From contig NZ_JAQSIP010000005.1 of NCBI RefSeq assembly GCF_028649475.1, forward strand, positions 248,001 through 312,000: a stretch of 64,000 nucleotides of DNA. Reading direction: 5' to 3'. Shown piece by piece: positions 56,258 to 64,000 of this stretch; position 1 is the stretch's first letter; the number at the start of each line of letters is the position of its first letter. A program made the position numbers and the translations under genes. The notes beneath the pieces were generated by a model that did not search any database, was not told where the DNA came from, and saw only the letters and a program-made list of their open reading frames with translations. Source of the DNA: Curvibacter cyanobacteriorum. GTDB taxonomy: Bacteria; Pseudomonadota; Gammaproteobacteria; Burkholderiales; Burkholderiaceae_C.

Positions 56258-59200
56258 TCATGCGGCGTTGCCCTTGGACTTGCTGCGCGAGAACCATGAC
56301 ACGTACAGCGAGGGCAGCACCACCAGGGTCAGCAAGGTGGCGGTGACCAGGCCGCCGATGACCACGATGGCCAGCGGGCGTTGGGTCTCGGACCCGATCT
56401 CGCGCGACAGCGCCATGGGCAGCAGGCCCAGGGCGGCCAGCAGGGCCGTCATCAGCACGGTGCGCAGGCGCTGCATGGAGCCCAGTCGGGCTGCCTCGTA
56501 GACCGTGTGGCCGGCCTTGCGCAGCTGCTGGAACACCGACAGCATCACCACCCCGTTGAGCACCGCCTGGCCGCTGAGCGCGATGAAGCCAATCGCCGCC
56601 GACACCGACAAGGGGATGTTGAACAGCCACAGCGCCACAAAGCCGCCCACCAGCGCCAAGGGCACGTTGAGCAGGATCAGCGAAGCCATCTTGAAGGACT
56701 TGAAGGCGTCGAACAGCAGCACGAAGATCAGCAGCAGCGAGATCGGCACGACCACCGACAGGCGCTGCATGGCGCGCTCCTGGTTCTCGAATTCACCCGA
56801 CCAGTTCAGCACATAGCCGTCCGGGATTTGTACCTGGCTCTTGACGCGGGCCTTCATGTCGGCGACCACCGAGCCCATGTCACGGTCCTTGATGAAGATG
56901 CCGATCGCCGTGGTGCGGCGACCCGCTTCGCGTGCGATGTTCATCGCGCCACTGGTTTCAGTGATGTGGGTCACCGCGCCCAGTTGCACATAGCCCCCGT
57001 CAGGGGTGGAGATGGGGGTGCGCTCCAGGTTGGCGATCACGCGCTCCTCGGGCGGCAGGCGCACGGCCACGGCAAACTTGCGTTCGCCTTCCCACAGGCT
57101 GGTGGCGGCCTTGCCGGCGAGTGCGGCTTCGATCACGTCCTGGATGTCGCTGACGTTGAGACCGTAGCGCGCGGCGCGGTCGCGGTCGATGTCGATCAGC
57201 AGCTGGGGCACCTGGCCGTCGCGGTCGATCTCGGCCCGCGACACGCCTCGCACCTGCTTGACCTCGCGCGCGATGGCCTCGGTGATGCGCTTCATTTCGG
57301 CCAGGTCATCGCCGGCCAGCTTGATCACGATCTGGCCCTTGATCTGCGAGATCGATTCGAGCACGTTGTCGCGGATCGGCTGCGAGAACGCCGGGTCGAT
57401 GCTGGGGATGGCCGACAGCGCGCGGTCCATCTCGTCGATGATCTTGTCGCGTGTCATGCCCGGGCGCCATTCGGACTCGGGTTTCACGTCGACAAAGATC
57501 TCCGCCATGCTGATGGTCTTGGGGTCGGTGCCGTCCTCGGGCTGACCGGCCTTGGACACCGTGGTGCGCACCTCGGGCACCGTCAGCAAAGCCTTGCGCG
57601 CCATGCGCAGGATGCGGGCGGCCTCGTCGGTGGACACATTGGGCGAGAGCGCGAAGTTGACCCAGGTGGTGCCTTCGTTGAGCTCGGGCAGGAACTCCGA
57701 GCCCAGGCGCGACGCCACCACGCCCGACATCACAAAAGCGCCAACGGCGATCGCGGCGACCTTGCGGCGGTGGTTCAGTGCCCAGCCCAGCACGGGTTCA
57801 TAGACCTGCTTGGCGCTGCGCACCAGGCGGTTGTCGTCGTGCGGCAGTTTGCGGCGCAGCATCCAGTAGGCCAGCAGCGGCACCAGGGTCAGCGAGAAGA
57901 TCAGCGAACCGATCAGCGCCATGGTCACCGACAGCGCCATGGGCTGGAAGATGCGGCCTTCGTGGCGTTGCAGCGCAAAGATCGGGATGTGCGCGGCAAT
58001 GATGATCAGCATCGAGAACAGGGTCGGGCGGCCCACCTCGTTGGCCGCGTCGATGATGGTCTGCTTGCGCTCGGCCTCGGGCATGTCCTCGCGGTTCTCG
58101 GACAGGCGGTGCAGGATGTTCTCGATCACGATCACCGCGCCGTCGACGATGATGCCGAAGTCCATCGCCCCCAGGCTCAGCAGGTTGGCCGGCACGCCCA
58201 TGATCTTCAGGCCCATGAAGGTGGCCAGCAGCGACAGCGGGATCACCACCACCACGGCCAGGCTGGCGCGCAGGTTGGACAGGAACAGGTACAGCACCAG
58301 CGACACCAGCAGGGCGCCTTCGACCAGGTTGCGGAAGACGGTGGACAGGGTTTTGTCCATCAGCCAGGTGCGGTCGTAGAAGGGTTCGATCTTCACGCCG
58401 GCGGGCAGCACATGGTCGTTGAGGTCGGCGATCTTGTCCTTCACGTTTTTCAGCACGACGCTGGGGTTCTCGCCTTTGCGCATGATGACGATGCCGGTGA
58501 CGATGTCGTCATCGTCGTCCTGGCCCACCACGCCGAGGCGCGGCACCGCCCCGATCTTGACCTGGGCGATGTCGCGGATCAGGATCGGTGTGCCGTTGCG
58601 CGAGGCCACCACGATGCGGCCAATGTCCTCGGCCGAGCGCAGCAAGCCGATGCCGCGGATGGTGTACTGCTGGGCCCCCTGGGCCACGTAGCTGCCGCCA
58701 GCGTTGGAGTTGCCGCGACCCAGCGCGTCGAGCAGGTTCTGGAAGTTGAGTTTGTAGGCGCGCAACTTGTCGAGGTCGGGCTGCACCTCGTACTGCTTGA
58801 TGGCGCCCCCCATGGCCACCACGTCGGCCACGCCAGGCACCTGGCGCAGGCCGCGCTCGACCACCCAGTCTTCGAGTGTGCGCAGCTCGGTGGTGCTTTT
58901 GCCGTCACCGCGCAGGCGGTAGCGCATGATCTCGCCCACCGGCGTGGCGTTGGGCGCGATGTCGGCTTCCACGCCCGCGGGCAGGTCCACGCCGCGCAGG
59001 CGTTCGCCCACTTGCTGGCGCACCAGGTTGACGTCGGCCTTGTCGTCGTAGGTGACGACCATGAAGCTCAGGCCAAACTGGGTGTGCGAAAAGACCCGGA
59101 TCGAATTCGGCAGGCCCGACAGGGCCACCTCGATCGGCAGCGTGACCTGCTTTTCAACTTCTTCGGCTGCGCGGCCCGGGTAGAGGGCGATCACGGTGAC

Positions 59201-59335
59201 CTGGGTGTCGGTGACGTCAGGGAAGGCCTCGACCGACAGGTTCTTGAAGGCGATCACCCCCGCCATCGCAAACAGCAGGGTGCCCAGGATGATGAACAGC
59301 GGCTGGTGCACCGCGTAATGGATCAGGCGTCTCAT
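56258..59335 (-). CDS. czcA: CzcA-type heavy-metal efflux RND permease
   Basis: A 1,025-residue HME-RND antiporter, the inner-membrane pump of a tripartite efflux system. Twelve membrane helices and two large periplasmic loops are evident. In TM4 the proton/metal residues D392, D398 and E405 (MDFGIIVDGAVIVIEN) keep the D-x5-D-x6-E spacing of CzcA, which points to divalent Zn/Co/Cd rather than CusA-type Cu/Ag export. The start at 59335 overlaps the adaptor gene stop by 4 nt. It is last in the czcC-czcB-czcA operon. Confidence 0.94.
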   Translation of the reverse strand: MRRLIHYAVHQPLFIILGTLLFAMAGVIAFKNLSVEAFPDVTDTQVTVIALYPGRAAEEVEKQVTLPIEVALSGLPNSIRVFSHTQFGLSFMVVTYDDKADVNLVRQQVGERLRGVDLPAGVEADIAPNATPVGEIMRYRLRGDGKSTTELRTLEDWVVERGLRQVPGVADVVAMGGAIKQYEVQPDLDKLRAYKLNFQNLLDALGRGNSNAGGSYVAQGAQQYTIRGIGLLRSAEDIGRIVVASRNGTPILIRDIAQVKIGAVPRLGVVGQDDDDDIVTGIVIMRKGENPSVVLKNVKDKIADLNDHVLPAGVKIEPFYDRTWLMDKTLSTVFRNLVEGALLVSLVLYLFLSNLRASLAVVVVIPLSLLATFMGLKIMGVPANLLSLGAMDFGIIVDGAVIVIENILHRLSENREDMPEAERKQTIIDAANEVGRPTLFSMLIIIAAHIPIFALQRHEGRIFQPMALSVTMALIGSLIFSLTLVPLLAYWMLRRKLPHDDNRLVRSAKQVYEPVLGWALNHRRKVAAIAVGAFVMSGVVASRLGSEFLPELNEGTTWVNFALSPNVSTDEAARILRMARKALLTVPEVRTTVSKAGQPEDGTDPKTISMAEIFVDVKPESEWRPGMTRDKIIDEMDRALSAIPSIDPAFSQPIRDNVLESISQIKGQIVIKLAGDDLAEMKRITEAIAREVKQVRGVSRAEIDRDGQVPQLLIDIDRDRAARYGLNVSDIQDVIEAALAGKAATSLWEGERKFAVAVRLPPEERVIANLERTPISTPDGGYVQLGAVTHITETSGAMNIAREAGRRTTAIGIFIKDRDMGSVVADMKARVKSQVQIPDGYVLNWSGEFENQERAMQRLSVVVPISLLLIFVLLFDAFKSFKMASLILLNVPLALVGGFVALWLFNIPLSVSAAIGFIALSGQAVLNGVVMLSVFQQLRKAGHTVYEAARLGSMQRLRTVLMTALLAALGLLPMALSREIGSETQRPLAIVVIGGLVTATLLTLVVLPSLYVSWFSRSKSKGNAA

Positions 59336-60567
59336 GGGGTGTCGGCTTTCTGGGGCGCGCTCGGGCGGCTGGTGTTGCCCGCCGGGTCACCGGCACGGCC
59401 CAGGGCTTCTTCCTGGGCCACATGGAACTGGCGTGCCAGCAGCAGGGCGTTGTCGGTCACCACCTGTTCGCCGGGCTGCAGGCCCTGGCTGATCACCACT
59501 TCTTTGGGGCCCTGGAAGGACAGGGTGATCTCGCGCGGCTCAAACACCCCGGGCTGGGTTTGCACGAACACGGCGTGGCGGTTGCCGCGCAGCGTGATGG
59601 CCGTGGCCGGCACCCGCACGCTGTTCTTGAAGCTTTGACGGATGCGCGCGGTGGCCAGCATTTCGGCCTTCAGGCGCCGGTCGGTGTTGTTGACCAGGCC
59701 ACGCACCTTGATGGTCCGGGTGCCTGGGTCGATGGCGTCCGAGGCCGCCAGCACCTGGCCGGTGAAGACCACACCGGGGTAGGCGGGGACTTCGAGTTCG
59801 AACTTGGCGCCCGGGCTCAGCAGGCCGATGTCCACCTCGCGTGCGTCGATCTGCACCCACAGCGAGCGCGGGTCGCTGATCACGAACAAGGGGGGCGCGC
59901 CAGCGCCGGCCGCGTCCGGGCGCACCTCCTGGCCGGGGTTGATGTTGCGTTCCACCACCACGCCTTTGATGCCGCTGCTCAGGGTCAGTTGCTGGTTGAC
60001 CTGGTGGCCGCCGCCATAGAGCGCGGTGCGCGCCTGGGCCCGGGTGGCTTCGGCCTGGGCGCGCGCGGCGTCGGCCTCGCTTTGTTCCAGGTCCTTGCGC
60101 GCGATGATGCCGGCGTTGAACAACTCGCGCTGGCGCTGCAGGGTCTGCAGCGCCTGGCGTGCGTCGATCAGGGCGCGGGCGGTGTCGGCCTGTGCCTGGC
60201 CCAGTTCGGGCGAGGCCATGCGCGCCAGCGGCGAACCCACGTCCACGGCCTGGCCCACGTCGGCCTGGATGGCGGTCACGCGACCGGCCAGCGCGGGGTA
60301 GAGGCGCTGCGTGCGTTCTTCGTTCCAGACCAGGCGCGAGGGCAGGTCGATCGGGATCTCTTGCGCCGGCTGGGCCGGGTGGGTGGCCAGCAGCGCCAGC
60401 TGCGGGTGACCCGCCGGGAAGCGCAGTTGCTGGCCTTGCACCGTGGGGCCCGGTGGGGGCGCTGGTGCGGGGGCCTTGGGCTCATTGCAGGCGGTCAACA
60501 GCATCGACACGGCCAGGGCGCAGCCCAGCGCCAGGGCTGAGCGGGAACGGGGGATCAGGGAACGCAT
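59332..60567 (-). CDS. czcB: CzcB-type RND periplasmic adaptor (membrane fusion protein), lipoprotein
   Basis: The adaptor linking the RND pump to the outer-membrane channel. About 411 residues: a lipoprotein signal ending LLTAC, a beta-barrel/lipoyl region (LAGRVTAIQADVGQAVDVGSP), a coiled-coil hairpin (about 120-190) and the second lipoyl half (SSGIKGVVVERNINPGQEV). The start is uncertain: 60567 fits the signal peptide best, 60594 is possible, and a TTG at 60609 would overlap the czcC stop. It lacks the His-rich N-terminus of some CzcB proteins. Confidence 0.9.
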   Translation of the reverse strand: MRSLIPRSRSALALGCALAVSMLLTACNEPKAPAPAPPPGPTVQGQQLRFPAGHPQLALLATHPAQPAQEIPIDLPSRLVWNEERTQRLYPALAGRVTAIQADVGQAVDVGSPLARMASPELGQAQADTARALIDARQALQTLQRQRELFNAGIIARKDLEQSEADAARAQAEATRAQARTALYGGGHQVNQQLTLSSGIKGVVVERNINPGQEVRPDAAGAGAPPLFVISDPRSLWVQIDAREVDIGLLSPGAKFELEVPAYPGVVFTGQVLAASDAIDPGTRTIKVRGLVNNTDRRLKAEMLATARIRQSFKNSVRVPATAITLRGNRHAVFVQTQPGVFEPREITLSFQGPKEVVISQGLQPGEQVVTDNALLLARQFHVAQEEALGRAGDPAGNTSRPSAPQKADTP

Positions 60568-60605
60568 GGGAATGTCCGGGGTAAGGGAGCGCATCGGCGG
60601 TCGAA

Positions 60606-61874
60606 TCAAGGGGTGGCCAGCAAGGTGTCGGGCTGGGTGCGCAGCAGCCAGTTGCCCCGCGCACGGGCATGGTCCGCGCGTGCGTTGATGGCTTCGATCA
60701 GGGTGGCGCGCAGGGTGCGGCGCGCGTCCAGCAGGTCGACCAGGGGCACGGCACCCTGGCGGTAGGCGAGCTCGGCGCCGTCGGCCACCTGGCGAGCTCG
60801 CGGCAGGATGTCACGCTCGTAGCGCTGCACCCGACCGTCGCTGGTGATCAGGCTTTGTTGCAGGGTCTGCAGCTCCAGCCGAGCGCTCAGGCGGGTGCGC
60901 TCCAGCGCATGGCGGGCTTGCTCGAGGTTGGCCAGGGCCCGGGCGATTTCGCCCTGGTAGCTGTAGTTGGCTTGCAGGGGCATCTGCAGGCGCAGCTCCA
61001 GCAGCCGTGTCGAGGTGCCGGGGTAGTGGTCCACCGAGGCACCCCAGGTAATGTCGCTGCGGGTCAGGGCCTGGGCGTTGTCCACCGCGGCCTGGGCCGA
61101 CTGCACCCGCGCCAGCGCGGCACGCACATCGGCGCGGGCTTCGATCAGCGATTCGAGATCGGCCGGCGTGGCCACCGCTTGCAGCGAGGGCCAGTCGGCC
61201 GCCACCCGGGGGGCGCCGGCTTGGCCCAGCACCTGGCTCAGCGCGGCGGCGGCGCGCTGGCGGTCCAGTTCGGCCTGTTGCACGTCGCTTTGGGCACGTT
61301 GGGCTTCGATCTCGATGCGCGCCGCGTCCTGGGCGGCCAGGTCGCCCGCCTTCACGCGGCGGGCCGCGGTGCTGGCCCATTGCGACAGGTTCTGGCCGAT
61401 GGCGCTGATCTCGCTGAGCCGCTCTTGGGCGGCCAGCAGGTCATAGAACCCATTCAGGCCCGCCTGCAACTGCTGCAGCTGCATGTCCTCGACGTCGGAC
61501 TGCGCCGCGTCGGCGGCCCGTTGGGCCGACAGGGTGCGCAGTTCGCGCTTGTTGCCGCGTTCCCAGGTCCAGTCGATGCCCAGGCTTTTGTCGACGCGCT
61601 TGCGGTTGACCCAGTTGCCCCCGCCGACCCCGTTTTGCAGGTCCATCTGGCTGGCCTTGGCGGTCAGCACGGGCAGGGGGGCGTGGTCGGCGCTTTTCAC
61701 GTCGGCGGCGGCCGCGGCGGCCAGGTCGCGCGTGAGTTGCACGTCCAGGTTCAGGCGTGCGCTTTGCAGCACCTGGCCCAGCCGCAAGGGGCTGTCAGTG
61801 GGCGCGCTGGTTTGCGCCAAGGTGGGGAGGCTGGTGGCCAACAAGGCCAGCAGACACAGCTGTCGTATGCTCAT
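60606..61874 (-). CDS. czcC: CzcC-type outer membrane efflux channel (TolC family)
   Basis: A 422-residue outer-membrane factor with a cleavable signal peptide (MSIRQLCLLALLATSLPTLA). It has two long heptad-rich coiled-coil repeats, typical of TolC family proteins, each with the Ala/Gln/Arg-rich helices. The conserved C-terminal YRQGAVPLVDLLDARRTLRA segment is present. It is the first gene of the operon, diverging from the two-component genes across about 100 bp, where the shared metal-responsive promoter should lie. Confidence 0.92.
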   Translation of the reverse strand: MSIRQLCLLALLATSLPTLAQTSAPTDSPLRLGQVLQSARLNLDVQLTRDLAAAAAADVKSADHAPLPVLTAKASQMDLQNGVGGGNWVNRKRVDKSLGIDWTWERGNKRELRTLSAQRAADAAQSDVEDMQLQQLQAGLNGFYDLLAAQERLSEISAIGQNLSQWASTAARRVKAGDLAAQDAARIEIEAQRAQSDVQQAELDRQRAAAALSQVLGQAGAPRVAADWPSLQAVATPADLESLIEARADVRAALARVQSAQAAVDNAQALTRSDITWGASVDHYPGTSTRLLELRLQMPLQANYSYQGEIARALANLEQARHALERTRLSARLELQTLQQSLITSDGRVQRYERDILPRARQVADGAELAYRQGAVPLVDLLDARRTLRATLIEAINARADHARARGNWLLRTQPDTLLATP

Positions 61875-61976
61875 CGCTCATTTATGCTTGGCGCTCGCTG
61901 ACCACCACCTGACCTGCGGTCGCCGGTGGCCGCGGTGAGCATCAGGGTTTACCTGTGGGACGAGGGGCATCGGACT

Positions 61977-62666
61977 GTGCGAATTCTGGTGATTGAGGAC
62001 GACAACGTGCTGCGCGATGTGATGGTGCGCAGCCTGACCGAGGCAGGGCACCGGGTGGATCCGGCCGCCACGCTGCGTGAGGCAGAGCACTATTGGCGTG
62101 TCCAACCCTTTGATGCCGTGCTGCTCGACCTCAACCTGCCCAGTGGCCAGGCCGACGGGGGCATGGGCAGTGGTCTGAGCCTGTTGCGCGCCGCGCGCAG
62201 CCGCGGCGACCAGGTGCCGGTGCTGGTGTTGACCGCGCGCGACCGCACCGAGGAGCGCATCGCCGGCCTCGATGCCGGGGCCGACGACTACCTGGGCAAA
62301 CCGTTTGACCTCGCCGAAGTCGAGGCACGCCTGCGCGCCCTGGTGCGGCGCAGCCTGGGCACCCAGGACGTGTCGGTGGTGGGCGCCCTGATGCTGGACC
62401 GCAAGGCACGCCGCCTGAGCCTGCGGGGCGAGCCCTTTGACCTGCCTGCGCGTGAATTCGAGGTGCTGTGGGAGCTGATGACCCCGCCCGGTCGCGTGGT
62501 CAGCAAGCGGGCCTTGGCCGACAAGTTGTCGAGTTTTGACGAGGCGCTGGGCGACAACGCGCTGGAGGCTTTCATCTCGCGCTTGCGCAAGAAGCTGGCC
62601 GGCAGTGGCGCGGGCATCCGCACCCTGCGTGGCCTGGGTTACTTGCTGGAAGCCGGTGATGTCTGA
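61977..62666 (+). CDS. OmpR/PhoB-family response regulator
   Basis: A 229-residue regulator: receiver domain with phosphorylation site D51 in VLLDLNLP, an acidic pocket (IEDD) and K in GKPFDLAEVE, then a winged-helix domain ending FISRLRKKLAGSGAGIRTLRGLGYLLE. I choose the GTG at 61977 because the receiver begins immediately (VRILVIEDD) and a GAGGGG site lies upstream; the ATG-like frame from 61926 adds 17 unlikely residues. It is divergent from the czc operon and overlaps the kinase gene by 8 nt, so it probably activates czcCBA in response to metal. Confidence 0.93.
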   Translation: MRILVIEDDNVLRDVMVRSLTEAGHRVDPAATLREAEHYWRVQPFDAVLLDLNLPSGQADGGMGSGLSLLRAARSRGDQVPVLVLTARDRTEERIAGLDAGADDYLGKPFDLAEVEARLRALVRRSLGTQDVSVVGALMLDRKARRLSLRGEPFDLPAREFEVLWELMTPPGRVVSKRALADKLSSFDEALGDNALEAFISRLRKKLAGSGAGIRTLRGLGYLLEAGDV

Positions 62667-64000
62667 GCCGGACACCGAGTCCGCGGCCTACCCCTCGCTG
62701 CGCTCGCGCCTGTTGCGCCACGTTCTGCTGCCGCTGGGCCTGGTCTGGCTGGCGGGCTCGGTGGTGGTGATCTCCGTGGCCAGCCACTTCACGCAGGCGG
62801 CCTACGACCGCTCGCTGCTCGACGACGCCTATTCGGTGGCCAACAACGTGCGCGCCAACGAGGCCGGGCTGGAGTTGATGTTGTCCACCCGCGAGGTGCG
62901 CGCCGTGCTGTTCGACCAGGTGGAGAGCGTGTACTTTGCCGTGCGCCGGGCCGACGGCAGCCTGCTCACCGGGCAGGCAGGCCTGTTCATGCCCGATGAG
63001 CCCGCCGAACCCGACGCGCCCCCGTTCCGCTTTGCCAACATCAGCTTCCAGGGCAAGCCTTTGCGGGCGGTGCGCCTGCAGCGCAGCGACCCACAGGCTT
63101 TTGAAGTGGTGATGGCCCAGACCACCCAAAGCCGCAGTGCGTTGCTGCGCAGCCTGCTGCTGTACTCGGTGATCCCCGAGGTCTTGCTGCTGGTCATCTT
63201 GGCGGCCTGGCTGAGCCGTGCCATCCGACGTGACTTGCAGCCCTTGACCAGCCTGCAACAGGCCATGGAACAGCGCGATGCGCAGGACCTGACCCCCCTG
63301 CCTGTGGTGGCCAACACGCGCGACGTGCACCGCCTGGCCACGGCCCTGAATGGTTTGCTGATCCGTGTGGCGCGCGGGGTGCAGGCCCAGCGCGAGTTTG
63401 CCGGCAATGTGGCGCACGAACTGCGCACCCCGCTGGCCGGCATCCGCGCGCTGGCCGAGTACGGGCTGGCGCAAAAGGAGCCCGAGGCCTGGCGCGACCA
63501 ACTGCAGCGCATTGTGGGCAGCGAGGCGCGTGCCAGCCACCTGGTGGACCAGTTGCTGGCGCTGGCGCTGGCCGATGAGGCGCGCACCCAGATGCAGGCG
63601 GTGCCGGTGGCCCTGGACGCCTTGGTGCGCGACGCCGTGCTGCGCCTGTTGTCACGCGCCGATGCCGCCGGGGTGGACCTGGGGGCGCAAGGGCTGGACG
63701 AGCCGGTCACGGTGTTGGCCCAGGCCACCTTGCTCGAGGGCATCCTGAACAACCTGCTGGACAACGCGCTGCGCTATGGCGTGCCCACTGCGGGGCAGCC
63801 GCGCAGCATCACGGTGGAGCTGCGGGTTGACGGGGATGGTGTGCAGCTGTGGGTGCTGGACAACGGCCCCGGCATCGCCCCGCTGGAACGCGAGCGCATC
63901 CTGCAGCGCTGGGTGCGGGGTGAGGAGCGCGAATGGATGGGCGAAGGGGCGGGCCTGGGCATGGCCATCGTGTCGCGCTACGCCCAGCTGATGGGGGCCC
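62659..64000 (+). CDS. Sensor histidine kinase, partial (runs off the window)
   Basis: The first 447 codons of a membrane histidine kinase with no stop before the window end. It has an N-terminal membrane helix (about 22-42), a periplasmic sensor of about 120 residues, and a second membrane helix (about 170-190). A HAMP-like linker follows, then the phosphoacceptor H253 in NVAHELRTPLAGI, the N box LNNLLDNALRYG, the G1 box DNGPGI and the start of G2 (GLGMAIV). This is the QseC/CzcS-like class. Only the last part of the ATPase domain is missing. It partners the overlapping response regulator. Confidence 0.92.
   Translation, partial: MSEPDTESAAYPSLRSRLLRHVLLPLGLVWLAGSVVVISVASHFTQAAYDRSLLDDAYSVANNVRANEAGLELMLSTREVRAVLFDQVESVYFAVRRADGSLLTGQAGLFMPDEPAEPDAPPFRFANISFQGKPLRAVRLQRSDPQAFEVVMAQTTQSRSALLRSLLLYSVIPEVLLLVILAAWLSRAIRRDLQPLTSLQQAMEQRDAQDLTPLPVVANTRDVHRLATALNGLLIRVARGVQAQREFAGNVAHELRTPLAGIRALAEYGLAQKEPEAWRDQLQRIVGSEARASHLVDQLLALALADEARTQMQAVPVALDALVRDAVLRLLSRADAAGVDLGAQGLDEPVTVLAQATLLEGILNNLLDNALRYGVPTAGQPRSITVELRVDGDGVQLWVLDNGPGIAPLERERILQRWVRGEEREWMGEGAGLGMAIVSRYAQLMGA

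Noticed and set aside
56381-59638. Plus-strand open frame of 1,085 codons opposite czcA
   Set aside because: Extreme His/Gln/Asp/Arg composition and full overlap with a clear RND gene identify it as a shadow.

Overview
This is a high-GC, gene-dense proteobacterial chromosome segment, most likely from a betaproteobacterium of the order Burkholderiales, probably family Comamonadaceae. The reasons are the conserved rpmH-rnpA-yidD-yidC-mnmE / dnaA-dnaN-gyrB neighbourhood, a Bug-family (tripartite tricarboxylate) solute receptor, a stand-alone infA next to a small protein that I recall as widespread in Burkholderiales, and a CueR-type copper regulon. The genus cannot be fixed from the sequence alone. 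I saw no rRNA, tRNA, insertion sequence, prophage or CRISPR array.

Layout. 0-5.6 kb (minus strand): an unknown protein, a cyclic-nucleotide-binding protein, mnmE, then yidC-yidD-rnpA-rpmH. 5.9-11.4 kb: dnaA, dnaN, gyrB. 11.7-18.3 kb: SUKH-fold protein, SRPBCC-like protein, metY, a UvrD-like helicase and an MltB-like lipoprotein transglycosylase. 18.3-23.0 kb: a compact four-gene operon behind a perfect LexA box (tag, an Asp/Glu-racemase-like gene, a PD-(D/E)XK nuclease and a nuclease-helicase with an Fe-S Cys set). 23-31 kb: yjdM, DAHP synthase, a PAS-PAS-GGDEF protein, a DnaQ-like exonuclease, and a FAH/SDR/Bug catabolic operon with a divergent LysR gene. 31.3-36.4 kb: leuA behind a leucine-rich leader peptide and attenuator, an HDOD protein, a MATE transporter behind a palindromic operator, and infA. 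37.3-44.9 kb: two large convergent GGDEF/EAL proteins. 46.7-56 kb: Spy-like protein, rdgC, pirin, a fused SpmA/SpmB-like membrane protein, the cueR/copZ/copA copper module and a chemoreceptor. 56.3-64 kb: a CzcCBA-type metal efflux operon with a divergent two-component system; the sensor kinase runs off the window.

The most unusual stretch is the 1.84-kb non-coding region at 44,903-46,745. It holds two direct copies, exactly 1,189 bp apart, of a module built like a bacterial origin unwinding element: an AT-rich stretch, DnaA-trio triplets, a 14-nt spacer, a perfect DnaA box, then weaker boxes. About 0.9 kb of degenerate inverted-repeat units lies between them. The rpmH-dnaA gap, where an origin is normally expected, is only 340 bp with one perfect DnaA box and no trio. 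I therefore propose that the working origin, or a second DnaA-controlled site, lies about 40 kb from dnaA. This is an inference that needs genome-wide skew or marker-frequency data.

The genes form several working units: membrane protein insertion and tRNA maturation (yidC, yidD, rnpA, mnmE), replication start (dnaA, dnaN, gyrB), an SOS-type repair operon, c-di-GMP signalling (three GGDEF proteins, two with EAL), leucine and sulfur amino acid synthesis, and metal homeostasis by copper export plus RND efflux.
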